A stretch of 64,000 nt of DNA, taken from NCBI RefSeq assembly GCF_014648275.1, contig NZ_BMQU01000011.1, forward strand, positions 105,499 to 169,498. The letters are read 5' to 3'. Positions within the stretch are counted from its first letter, which is position 1, and every line of letters begins with the position of its first letter. Positions 45,570 to 53,785 of this stretch are shown here, in pieces. The position numbers were made by a program, and so were the translations under genes. Source of the stretch: Pseudomonas laurentiana. GTDB taxonomy: Bacteria > Pseudomonadota > Gammaproteobacteria > Pseudomonadales > Pseudomonadaceae. The notes under the pieces were generated by a model, which was not told where the DNA came from, searched no databases, and was given only the letters and a program-made list of their open reading frames with translations.

Positions 45570-47047
45570 CGACACGTTATCCCACGCTGACCCGCTCCGG
45601 GTTCCTCCTGCCTGAGCGTCTCAAGGCCAGTTATGAAGGCGCCGCCGATGGGCGGCGTTCTGCAAGCTGGGATGCGCCCGATCTGGGCGTCAACAGCCTG
45701 ATCATGCCGGCCTTGCGCAACCTGCGCTCACGCTCTCGGGCAGCGGTTCGTAATGACCCGTACGCGGCCAACGCGATTGATCGCCGCGTCAGTAACCTGA
45801 TCGGTACCGGTATCACGCCTCAGCCTCGGCTGACGGATAAGGTGCTGCGTACGCTGCTGCAGGAGGTTTGGGAAGACTGGGTCGACGAGTCCGATGCCGA
45901 CCAGTTGACCGACTTCTATGGCCAGCAAGCCTTGGTGGCACGCACTGTCGAGCAGTCGGGTGAGTGTTTCATTCGTCTGCGGCCACGTCGGCAAGAGGAC
46001 GGTCTTGCGGTACCGCTGCAACTGCAGTGTCTGGCCCCTGAGTTTGTGCCGCACGATAAGTTCGAGGTCACCAGCAACGGCAACGTTATCCGCGCCGGGA
46101 TCGAGTTCAACGGGTTCGGACAGCGAGTGGCGTACTGGGTATATCGCTCGCACCCCAGTGACCTGGCCTCGCTCAACGCGGGGCATAACCTGTTGGTGCG
46201 TATCCCGGCCAGCCAGATGCTGCACATCTTTGAGCCCGTCGAGCCCGGCCAGTTGCGCGGCGTGCCCCGACTGGCGCCGGTGCTCAAGCGTCTGCGTAGC
46301 CTGGACAACTACGACGACGCAGTGCTGTTCCGCCAAGAGGTGGCCAACCTGTTTGCCGGCTTCATTCGCAAGCCTTCTGCCGATGGCGCGCCGATGTTGG
46401 ACCCGGTCACGGGGGCTCCGATTAAGACAGGCGCTGATGGGTTCACGCCTATGGTGGCGTTGGAGCCCGGCACCATGCAGGAGCTGCTGCCCGGGGAAGA
46501 GGTCGAGTTTTCCTCACCACCGGATGGTGGCAACAACTATCCCGACTTCATGCGGCAGCAACTGATGGCTGCGGCAGCCGGGGCAGGGTTGCCTTATGAA
46601 CTGATGACCGGCGATATGCGCGAGGTCAACGACCGGGCTATTCGCGTAGTGCTCAACGAGTTTCGTCGCCGGTTGGAGCAACTGCAGTTCAGTGTGTATG
46701 TGCATCAATTGTGCCGCCCTGTTCGGGCAGCCTGGCTCGACATGGCCGTGCTGTCCGGCGCGCTGCCACTGGATGACTACGCGCAGCGGCGGCGCGAGTA
46801 CTTGCGCACGCGCTGGGTGCCACAGGGCTGGGCCTACATCCATCCCGTTCAGGACGTGCAGTCGCGGACGATGGAAATCAACGCCGGCTTGGCCTCTCGC
46901 AGCGAGATGTGCCTGCGATCCGGTACCGATGCCGAGATCGTGGACGAAGAAAACGCCGCCGATGCGGCGCGTGCCCATGCCTTGGGCCTGAACTACAGCA
47001 CCTTGTCGGCGTTCGATGAGGATCCCGACGAGAAGGAGAAACCATGA
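45566..47047 (+). CDS. Portal protein (lambda gpB family)
   Basis: Dodecameric DNA entry ring of the capsid, 493 residues. The N-terminal RAAVRNDPYAANAIDRRVSNLIGTGI and the C-terminal MTGDMREVNDRAIRVVLNEFRRRLEQLQF are typical of the family. The start is GTG, overlapping gpW by 4 bases, and the gene ends in ATGA overlap with the protease gene. Confidence 0.92.
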   Translation: MTTRYPTLTRSGFLLPERLKASYEGAADGRRSASWDAPDLGVNSLIMPALRNLRSRSRAAVRNDPYAANAIDRRVSNLIGTGITPQPRLTDKVLRTLLQEVWEDWVDESDADQLTDFYGQQALVARTVEQSGECFIRLRPRRQEDGLAVPLQLQCLAPEFVPHDKFEVTSNGNVIRAGIEFNGFGQRVAYWVYRSHPSDLASLNAGHNLLVRIPASQMLHIFEPVEPGQLRGVPRLAPVLKRLRSLDNYDDAVLFRQEVANLFAGFIRKPSADGAPMLDPVTGAPIKTGADGFTPMVALEPGTMQELLPGEEVEFSSPPDGGNNYPDFMRQQLMAAAAGAGLPYELMTGDMREVNDRAIRVVLNEFRRRLEQLQFSVYVHQLCRPVRAAWLDMAVLSGALPLDDYAQRRREYLRTRWVPQGWAYIHPVQDVQSRTMEINAGLASRSEMCLRSGTDAEIVDEENAADAARAHALGLNYSTLSAFDEDPDEKEKP

Positions 47048-48213
47048 AACCGCTGATGCCGTTTCGCATTTTCAACAAGGCCAAGACCGCCTTGCCGGTC
47101 GAAGATCAACACTGGTACCGGATCAAGGCGGAAACCCAGGCTGATCAAACGACTATCGAGATCTACATCTACGGTGAGATCGGTGGCTGGGGCATCACGG
47201 CTAACCAGTTCATTCAGGATCTCAAGGCTCTGGACGACGGTGTATCTCCCGTGGTCGTTGCGTTCAACACCATCGGAGGCGATCTGTTCGATGGCCTGGC
47301 CATCCATAATGCGCTGAGCCGTTTGGGCGAACGTTGCACGGCACGCATTGACGCGCTGGCTGCCAGTGCTGGCAGCGTAGCGGCGTGCGGGGCACACCGT
47401 ATGGTCATGGCCTCCAACGCCATGTTGATGATCCACAACCCCTGGACCTATACGGCAGGCGATGCCGAGGACCTGCGCAAGGTCGCGGATGTGCTCGATC
47501 AGACCTTGGAGGCCATCATTGCGGCCTATAAGGCGAAGTCACCTGACATCGACGATGCCGAGCTGCGGCGCATGGTCAACGCTGAGACCTGGCTGACGGC
47601 GCAGGAATCGCTGGCCTTGGGGCTGGCCGATGAGATCGGTAACGGTGTCGAGGTCAAAGCCTGCCTTGGACAGGGCGCCGCTATACAGCGCTACCGACAG
47701 ACGCCCAAGGCGTTGCTCGACCAGCTCAACGCTGTGGTGCCGGAGCCAGATCCCACAGACCCACCGGCTCAACCGGATCCCAAAGATCCGCCGAGCCCGG
47801 ACGTGGCCAACTCGGCCAAGCTTGCCCTGATGATCACTCAGGCCTGTGCCAAGGCCGGCATCAGCAACCTGGTGGAGCCATTGATTGCCTCGACCAAGCT
47901 GGCCGACGAAGCCACGGTTCAGGCCGCAATCACCCAGGCCAAGAGCGTGCGTGACCTGTGTGTCGCGGCACGATTGCCTGAGTTGGCAGTCGAGTTCGTC
48001 AAAGCTGGCTTGGACAAGCAAGCCGTGCAGGCACGGTTGTTCGACAAACTGGTCAGCGGCGGTAAGGGTTTCGAGATCGACAACAGCCTGCCACCGGCCG
48101 ATGACGAGCCTGAGAAGGTCAAGGCTCAGCTACCCAATCCCAGTTCGATCTGGTCTGCCCGTCGGCAGGCAACGGCTGGTAAATCCAACCCCAGCAAAGG
48201 AGCACGTCCATGA
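47044..48213 (+). CDS. Head maturation protease (ClpP-like) with scaffold-like tail
   Basis: 389 residues. The N-terminal serine protease fold has the oxyanion strand NTIGGDLFDGLAI, the nucleophile Ser108 in LAASAGS, and His131 in MIHNPWT. The C-terminal half (about 230-389) is Pro-rich, then helical, and probably works as the internal scaffold, as in lambda gpC/Nu3. It starts in ATGA overlap with the portal gene and ends overlapping the decoration gene. Confidence 0.87.
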   Translation: MKPLMPFRIFNKAKTALPVEDQHWYRIKAETQADQTTIEIYIYGEIGGWGITANQFIQDLKALDDGVSPVVVAFNTIGGDLFDGLAIHNALSRLGERCTARIDALAASAGSVAACGAHRMVMASNAMLMIHNPWTYTAGDAEDLRKVADVLDQTLEAIIAAYKAKSPDIDDAELRRMVNAETWLTAQESLALGLADEIGNGVEVKACLGQGAAIQRYRQTPKALLDQLNAVVPEPDPTDPPAQPDPKDPPSPDVANSAKLALMITQACAKAGISNLVEPLIASTKLADEATVQAAITQAKSVRDLCVAARLPELAVEFVKAGLDKQAVQARLFDKLVSGGKGFEIDNSLPPADDEPEKVKAQLPNPSSIWSARRQATAGKSNPSKGARP

Positions 48214-48557
48214 GCAACATCAAACAAGAGCCGGTACACGCCGGGGAGTTCCTGCTGAGCGAAGGCGCCGGGAAGATCTCCCGCGAGGCCATCAACGTCG
48301 TAGCGGGGCCTGCAGTGATGGCCGGTCAAGTCCTCGGCATGGTCGCTGCCACGGGAGAGTTCGCGCCTTACAACCCGGCTGCTGAGGATGGCAGCGAGAA
48401 TGCCGCCTGCATCCTGTTTGCCTCGCTGGGTGAGTCCGATGTGACGCGGCGCGGTCGTGCAGTGGTGCGCTTGGCCGAGGTGAGCGAGGTCTTGCTGACA
48501 GGCCTGGACCCGGATGCCGAGAAAGCCCTGGCCGCCAACTTCATCATCGTTCGCTGA
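48210..48557 (+). CDS. Head decoration protein (lambda gpD family)
   Basis: 115 residues. AGEFLLSEGAGKISREAINVVAGP and GILF-like segments (AACILFASLGESDVT) are characteristic of gpD-type proteins that stabilise the expanded head. It lies between the protease and the major capsid genes, as in lambda. Confidence 0.83.
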   Translation: MSNIKQEPVHAGEFLLSEGAGKISREAINVVAGPAVMAGQVLGMVAATGEFAPYNPAAEDGSENAACILFASLGESDVTRRGRAVVRLAEVSEVLLTGLDPDAEKALAANFIIVR

Positions 48558-48579
48558 CGCGCTCGAAACCTTTTTCTAG

Positions 48580-48607
48580 ACCCCGCCCTGAGCGGGGTTT
48601 CTTCTTT
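48580..48607 (+). terminator. Hairpin before the major capsid gene
   Basis: Stem ACCCCGC/GCGGGGT with a 5-base loop and TTTCTTCTTT. It is followed by TCTGGAG 6 bases before the capsid ATG. It could thin readthrough or mark an old module joint. Confidence 0.7.
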
Positions 48608-48619
48608 CTGGAGTACCCC

Positions 48620-49615
48620 ATGGCTGATATCGCCATTTTTGAAGACGACGCCTTTGGTGTCGCTGCGTTGACCGCTGCCATCAATGAGCAGGAGTTTGTC
48701 CCTGGTCGCCTGGCCAGCCTCGGCTTGTTCGAAGAGGAGGGCGTGACCACCCTGACTGTGCAGATCGAGAAGGACGGTGACAAGCTGGCCCTGGTACCGG
48801 CTGGTGAGCGCGGCACCTCTGGCTTGGTGGTTGGCGGGAGTAAGCGCATTTTGCTGCCATTCAATACCGTCCACCTGCCCGAGCGCTTTACCATCAAGGC
48901 AGATGAGATTCAGGGTATTCGCGCTTTCGGTACCCAGACCGAGTTGCAGGCGGTTCAGGATGTGGTCAACAAGCGGCTCGACAAGGCGCGTCGCCAGTTG
49001 GATGCCACCCACGAATTTCATCGGATGGGCGCGCTGAACGGCAAAGTGCTCGATGCTGACGGTAGCACGGTGTTGCTGGACATCTACGATCGCTTTGGTG
49101 TCCAGCGTCAGACCTTGCCGATGGGGCTGAATGTCCCCGATACCAACGTGCAGGTGCAGTGCGTAGAAGCGCTGGACATGCAGGAAGACGCGCTGGGCAA
49201 CGTCACCACAACCTCGTCGCGTGCTTTCTGCGGCAAGACCTTCTGGAAGAAACTGATCGCCCATCCTTCTGTCGTTGATACCTACAAAGGCAGCCAGCAG
49301 GCAGCAGCGCTGCGCGGTGATGCTCGCGAAGCGTTCGAGTTCGGCGGTATCACCTGGGAGCGCTATCGCGGCAAGGTCGCTGGTATTGCGTTCATTCCTG
49401 ACGACGAGGCCCGCCTGGTGCCCGAGGGCGTTCCTGAGATGTTCCTCTCGGCCTATGCACCGGCTGACTACATGGAGACAGTCAACACCCAGGGTCTGCC
49501 GTACTACAGCAAGCTCGAACCATTGCCGTTCGGCAAGGGTATTGCCGGTGAGGCTCAGTCCAACCCGTTGCACATCTGCACCCGTCCACGCGCAGTTATT
49601 CGCCTGACGCTCTGA
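48620..49615 (+). CDS. Major capsid protein (lambda gpE family)
   Basis: 331 residues. TTLTVQIEKDGDKLALVPAGERG, SGLVVGGSKRILLPFNTVHLP and FGGITWERYRGK are typical of the E-type HK97-fold capsid. A separate ribosome binding site TCTGGAG follows a hairpin, as expected for a highly expressed structural protein. Confidence 0.9.
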   Translation: MADIAIFEDDAFGVAALTAAINEQEFVPGRLASLGLFEEEGVTTLTVQIEKDGDKLALVPAGERGTSGLVVGGSKRILLPFNTVHLPERFTIKADEIQGIRAFGTQTELQAVQDVVNKRLDKARRQLDATHEFHRMGALNGKVLDADGSTVLLDIYDRFGVQRQTLPMGLNVPDTNVQVQCVEALDMQEDALGNVTTTSSRAFCGKTFWKKLIAHPSVVDTYKGSQQAAALRGDAREAFEFGGITWERYRGKVAGIAFIPDDEARLVPEGVPEMFLSAYAPADYMETVNTQGLPYYSKLEPLPFGKGIAGEAQSNPLHICTRPRAVIRLTL

Positions 49616-49617
49616 TC

Positions 49618-49932
49618 ATGGGCTTTCGCGACCTGATCGACAGTGTCGATGGCGCGGTGTTTGAAGCGCTTGGCGATACCGCCTACATCGAGGGGCGTGC
49701 GGTGCTGGGTATGTTCTCGGCACCTTGGCTGCAACCGAAGTTTGGCGGCATCAACACTGCCTTGCGTGAGCCGCACCTGGTGATTCGTGTTTCAGACTCA
49801 GCCGGTGTCCAGGTACGGCAGCAGGTCCGCGTTGAACTGCCTGCCCATGATGGCGGTGGCGAATACACCTTGACCCGCCTTGAGCCCGGTGGCGATGGGC
49901 TGGTCGCTCTAATTCTGAGGATCAACCCATGA
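49618..49932 (+). CDS. Head-tail attachment protein (FII-like)
   Basis: 104 residues in the lambda FII position after the capsid gene. A beta-rich protein with GRAVLGMFSAP and REPHLVIRVSDSAGV, then EYTLTRLEPGGDGLVALIL, similar in layout to lambda FII, which seals the connector to the tail. Assigned partly by position. It overlaps the Z-like gene by 4 bases. Confidence 0.6.
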   Translation: MGFRDLIDSVDGAVFEALGDTAYIEGRAVLGMFSAPWLQPKFGGINTALREPHLVIRVSDSAGVQVRQQVRVELPAHDGGGEYTLTRLEPGGDGLVALILRINP

Positions 49933-50597
49933 GCGTTGGCAGCTATTACAAGCAGTCAGCCAGCCAGGGCATGATCACCCTGCAGGCTAATCCGGAACAC
50001 CTCAAGACGTTCCAAGATTTCTCGGTTCTTGCCCCCAAGGCGATTGCTGCAGCCCAACGGCGAGCGATCAACAAGACCCTGCGCTGGCTGCGTACGCACA
50101 TTGCGCGGGCCGTCAGCCAGAAGGAACGGATTGTGGTCACCGCTGTGCGGCAGCGTTTGCGTGCATACCCAATGAGTGGCAAGGGTCAGGGCAAGCTGTG
50201 GTTCGGGATCAACCCCATCGAGGCCAGTCGTACCGGCCGTCCCAGGCAGTCCCGCGCTGGGGTTTCGGTAGCGGGGCGCAGCTATAAAGGGGCGTTCTAC
50301 AAGAAGGTCTATGGCGGTCAGGCTGACATCTGGATCCGTACGGCCAGCAAACACTTCAGGGCCAGCGACTACCCCGACAGCGATGTGTCGATGGTGGACG
50401 GGGTTAGCACGGGTTGGATCTCTGAAGGCGGCAATGACAGTCGATTCCCTCTGGCCAAGGCCAAAGTCTCGTTGGAGGACGTGCGCCCCCAGTTTGAATC
50501 GTGGACCAATCGCGCTCACAACCGGCTGTTAGAGGTCATGCAGCAGGAGCTGAACTATGAGCTTCAGAAATACCTCGGAGGGATAAAGCGTGTCTGA
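49929..50597 (+). CDS. Minor tail protein Z-like
   Basis: 222 residues. The N-terminal RRAINKTLRWLRTHIARAVSQ and central RQSRAGVSVAGRSYKGAFYKK belong to the lambda gpZ family that helps complete the head-tail joint. It is in ATGA overlap with FII and overlaps the next gene by 8 bases. Confidence 0.78.
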   Translation: MSVGSYYKQSASQGMITLQANPEHLKTFQDFSVLAPKAIAAAQRRAINKTLRWLRTHIARAVSQKERIVVTAVRQRLRAYPMSGKGQGKLWFGINPIEASRTGRPRQSRAGVSVAGRSYKGAFYKKVYGGQADIWIRTASKHFRASDYPDSDVSMVDGVSTGWISEGGNDSRFPLAKAKVSLEDVRPQFESWTNRAHNRLLEVMQQELNYELQKYLGGIKRV

Positions 50598-51120
50598 TGA
50601 GCCGTTTAGTTTGGAGGCCCTGTATGGCGCTATTGAACAGCATATTAGCGATGCCATCGCGGGGCTGGCCTATGTAGGGACCATGCCGGACATGCTCCAG
50701 CGTGTGGCTGTTCCAGCAGTGGTGCTGGAGTTGACCGAGCTGGAGCCTGGTGAGGATCAGGGCACGGGTGAAGCCGCACTGATCGCTCGTTTCGAGGCCC
50801 GGGTGATTGTCGGGTCTGACCGTGAGCAGTGCCACCAGCAGGCTGCCTTCGCGGCCTCGCAACTCGCTGTGTTATTGCGCATGCAGACTTGGGGCCTGGA
50901 AGTCGGGCATGCCGAGTTCGTTCGTGCGACTCAAGACTGGACCCGCCCGGAGCTGGATAGCTACGCCGTATGGGTTGTCGAGTGGACTCAGCCGATCTGG
51001 CTCGGCCAAGAGGACTGGCCGTGGCCTGATCAGCCGCCTGGTTCGCTGGTGATTGGCTTCAGTCCTGATACCGGTCCTGGCAGTGAAGGCAACTATCAGT
51101 CGCCGGAGCAGATGGAATGA
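50590..51120 (+). CDS. Tail terminator-like protein
   Basis: 176 residues from GTG. An alpha/beta fold (SLEALYGAIEQHISDAI; VPAVVLELTELEPGED; RFEARVIVG) with size and position (after Z) like tail completion or terminator proteins such as lambda U or phage DUF1834-type proteins. Its C-terminal Gly/Pro/Ser tail is unusual. The next gene, at 51117, is already P2-type. Confidence 0.55.
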   Translation: MSDEPFSLEALYGAIEQHISDAIAGLAYVGTMPDMLQRVAVPAVVLELTELEPGEDQGTGEAALIARFEARVIVGSDREQCHQQAAFAASQLAVLLRMQTWGLEVGHAEFVRATQDWTRPELDSYAVWVVEWTQPIWLGQEDWPWPDQPPGSLVIGFSPDTGPGSEGNYQSPEQME

Positions 51121-51677
51121 GCTACGCAGGCGCAGCCCATGACCGCATGATCGCGGGCCTGATCATTCCGTGCAGTGTGGTCGGTGTTGATCTGGCTGCG
51201 GCAATGGTGCGGGTTTCTGATGGTGCTGGCTGGACCAGTGCCTGGGTGCGTTGGCACAGCCAGGCTGCTGGCAAAGCCCGCCATTGGCGAGCCCCAAGTA
51301 TGGGCGAGCAGGGAGCCTTGATCAGTCCCAGCGGCGAACCCGCGCAGGGCACCTTCGTGCCGGGGCTTTACGGCAACGCCGGTCCCCCGCCGGACAACCG
51401 CGACCACGTCGAGGTGTGGCGCTTCGATGATGGCGGTTCGCTGGTCTACGACTGGCAAGCCAAGAGTTACACCATCAGTGTGCCCAGCGGCACCGTGGCC
51501 ATCAAGGTCGGTGGCAGCAGTGCGGTTGTTACGGATAACGCGATTGATGCTGCAGCCGCCAACATCACGTTGACCGGTGCCGTGCAGATCAACGGATCGT
51601 TACGGGTAACGGGCGACATCAACGGCGACGGAAAGATCATCGACGCCGGTGGCAACACCGCAAACCATAAGCACTAG
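51117..51677 (+). CDS. Baseplate spike protein V (P2 gpV family)
   Basis: Trimeric membrane-piercing spike of the contractile tail, 186 residues. The N-terminal OB-fold domain (VRVSDGAGWTSAWVRW) is followed by beta-helix-like repeats, and the chain ends in NHKH, the His-x-His motif that binds iron at the spike tip in P2. It marks the change from the lambda-type head to the P2-type tail. It overlaps the previous gene by 4 bases. Confidence 0.85.
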   Translation: MSYAGAAHDRMIAGLIIPCSVVGVDLAAAMVRVSDGAGWTSAWVRWHSQAAGKARHWRAPSMGEQGALISPSGEPAQGTFVPGLYGNAGPPPDNRDHVEVWRFDDGGSLVYDWQAKSYTISVPSGTVAIKVGGSSAVVTDNAIDAAAANITLTGAVQINGSLRVTGDINGDGKIIDAGGNTANHKH

Positions 51678-51685
51678 ATCAACCC

Positions 51686-51710
51686 AAGCCCGCCAAGTGC
51701 GGGCTTTTTC
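51686..51710 (+). terminator. Hairpin after gpV
   Basis: Stem AAGCCCGC/GCGGGCTT (8 bp), loop CAAGT, then T-rich tail. It precedes the CTGGAG ribosome binding site of the next gene at 51726. Confidence 0.75.
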
Positions 51711-51725
51711 TTACCTGGAGAAATC

Positions 51726-51962
51726 ATGGCAAAACCAGATGAAGATTCAGCGCCGGTTGAGCGGCTGCCTGCTCCGGCGGGCGTACCGAAGCCAGGCAGT
51801 ACCGGCCTGTTCCGTGACACGGTCTACACCTCCCGAGTGCTGATCCTGCCGGACGGTCGCCAGTTGGCGGTCGCCCGTGGCCGGGTATCGGTACAGCCTG
51901 ACGACGCCGTCGCCCTCGAATACCTCGGCAAGCACCCAGACCTGAAGCCGCTGCAGGAGTAA
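51726..51962 (+). CDS. Small baseplate-region protein
   Basis: 78 residues (MAKPDEDSAPVERLPAP...). An unstructured N-terminus and a short beta domain (RVLILPDGRQLAVARGRVSV). It lies between V and W, an occasional position for small accessory genes in P2-type clusters. Function unknown. Confidence 0.55.
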   Translation: MAKPDEDSAPVERLPAPAGVPKPGSTGLFRDTVYTSRVLILPDGRQLAVARGRVSVQPDDAVALEYLGKHPDLKPLQE

Positions 51963-51966
51963 TCCC

Positions 51967-52293
51967 ATGATAGGAGTGGACCGACGCACAGGCCAACCGC
52001 TGTCTGGCCTCGAGCATCTGCGGCAGTCCATCGAAGACATTCTTAGCACGCCGCTCGGCAGTCGGCGCATGCGCCCGGAGTACGGCAGCAAGCTACGGCG
52101 CTTTGTCGACCTGCCGGTAAACGACGGTTGGAAAAGCGCGGTACAGGCTGAGGTGGCGCGGGCGCTGGGGCGCTGGGAGCCGCGCCTGAAGTTGGAACGC
52201 GTTCGGGTGATTGCAGTAGTGGGCGGCAAGATCACGTTCCAGCTGACTGGGCAGTACCTGGGCGACAGTGCAATTTTGGAGGTGACGGCATGA
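51967..52293 (+). CDS. Baseplate wedge protein W (gp25-like)
   Basis: 108 residues. RRTGQPLSGLEHLRQSIEDILSTPLGSRRMRPEYGS matches the GPW/gp25 lysozyme-like fold family. It is a subunit of the baseplate wedge, with gpJ. It overlaps gpJ by 4 bases. Confidence 0.85.
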   Translation: MIGVDRRTGQPLSGLEHLRQSIEDILSTPLGSRRMRPEYGSKLRRFVDLPVNDGWKSAVQAEVARALGRWEPRLKLERVRVIAVVGGKITFQLTGQYLGDSAILEVTA

Positions 52294-53171
52294 GTACCGT
52301 GGATTTGTCGGCGCTGCCCGCGCCCCAGGTGCTGGAAGACCTCAACTTTGAAGAGGTCTATCAGGAGGACCTTTCGACGTTTCGGTTGCACATGGGTGAT
52401 AACTGGAGCGCGGCGCTGGAAAGCGATCCGGTAACCAAGCTGCTTGAGGTCGGGTCTTACCGGAAACTGGGCAACCGGGCACGGGTCAACGATGCCGCCA
52501 AGGCGCTGATGCTGGCTCATGCCAAACGAGGCGACCTTGATCAGTTGGCCGCCAACGTTGGACTCAAGCGGCTGGTGGTACAGGCCGAGGATCTGACGGC
52601 TGTCCCACCGGTTGCCGAAGTCCTGGAGGAAGACGACGCCCTGCGCGAGCGGATACAGCTGGTGTACGAAGGCCTGACCACGGCTGGGCCCCGCAACAGC
52701 TACATCCTGCACGCGCGCAATGCCTCGGGCCTGGTGGCCGACGCTTCGGCTGAGAGCCCTTCACCGGCGACGGTGGTGGTTACGGTGCTTGGCTTGCTCG
52801 GTGATGGCGTGGCCGACGACGAGCTGCTGGACGTTGTACGCGACGGCCTGAGTGACGAAGACGTAAGGCCGCTGGGTGATCGGGTGATTGTGCAGTCTGC
52901 CGAGATCCTGCCGTATCGCATTGATGCTGTGGTTTACATGGCCGGTACCGGCTCGGAGAACGAGGCCATTCTTGCCGAGTGCAAGAAGCGCCTGAATGCG
53001 TGGATCAATCCGCGGCGCCGGTTGGGCGTTGAAGTGTCGCGCTCGGCCATTGATGCGCAATTGCACATCAATGGCGTGGAGAGAGTCGAGTTGACGGGCT
53101 GGGCGGATATGAAACCCACCAAAGCCCAAGCGGCCTGGTGTACGGGCATTGATGTTGTGCGGGGGCGGTAA
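52290..53171 (+). CDS. Baseplate protein J
   Basis: 293 residues. VDLSALPAPQVLEDLNFEEVYQEDLS, HAKRGDLDQLAANVGLKRLVV, and the late RLGVEVSRSAIDAQLHINGVERVEL identify the P2 gpJ family (large wedge subunit). Normal length. The gene order V-W-J-I is P2-like. Confidence 0.87.
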   Translation: MSTVDLSALPAPQVLEDLNFEEVYQEDLSTFRLHMGDNWSAALESDPVTKLLEVGSYRKLGNRARVNDAAKALMLAHAKRGDLDQLAANVGLKRLVVQAEDLTAVPPVAEVLEEDDALRERIQLVYEGLTTAGPRNSYILHARNASGLVADASAESPSPATVVVTVLGLLGDGVADDELLDVVRDGLSDEDVRPLGDRVIVQSAEILPYRIDAVVYMAGTGSENEAILAECKKRLNAWINPRRRLGVEVSRSAIDAQLHINGVERVELTGWADMKPTKAQAAWCTGIDVVRGR

Positions 53172-53173
53172 AA

Positions 53174-53785
53174 ATGAAAAGCCTTCTTCCGCCCAACAGC
53201 ACATCACTGGAGCGGGCGATTGAGTCCGCTGCCTATGAAAGCCCCGAGATACCACTACGGACGCTGTACAACCCAGACACCTGCCCAGCGCATTTGCTGC
53301 ATCAGCTTGCATGGGCGTGGTCTGTCGACCGCTGGGACGAAACATGGTCTGAGGCGGTCAAGCGCTCCGTCTGCCGCTCGGCGTTCTATGTGCATTCCCG
53401 AAAGGGCACCATCGGCGCGATTCGCCGTGTGGTCGAGCCTTTGGGCTACCTGCTCAAGGTCACCGAGTGGTGGCAGACCGAACCCATGGACGAGCCCGGC
53501 ACCTTTGCCTTGGATGTGGGCGTACTTGATACCGGCATCAGCGAGGAAATGTACGCCGAGCTGACTGCGCTGATCGATGACGCAAAGCCAGTCAGTCGGC
53601 ACATGAAGGGACTGAACATCAGTCTCGAAACGCCCGTGAACAGCTATGTCGGTATCGCGGTGTATGACGGCGATCAGATCGACGTGTACCCCTGGGAAAA
53701 CCCTGATATCGACGTGCAGGTGCAGGGCTTCCAAGGTGTGAATGACTACACCCTCGACGAACAGGATGTATACCTGAATGGTTAA
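53174..53785 (+). CDS. Tail protein I
   Basis: 203 residues. SLLPPNSTSLERAIESAA, then NPDTCPAHLLHQLAWAWSVD and GTIGAIRRVVEPLGY are typical P2 gpI, which links the baseplate to fibres. It overlaps the fibre gene by 8 bases. Confidence 0.85.
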   Translation: MKSLLPPNSTSLERAIESAAYESPEIPLRTLYNPDTCPAHLLHQLAWAWSVDRWDETWSEAVKRSVCRSAFYVHSRKGTIGAIRRVVEPLGYLLKVTEWWQTEPMDEPGTFALDVGVLDTGISEEMYAELTALIDDAKPVSRHMKGLNISLETPVNSYVGIAVYDGDQIDVYPWENPDIDVQVQGFQGVNDYTLDEQDVYLNG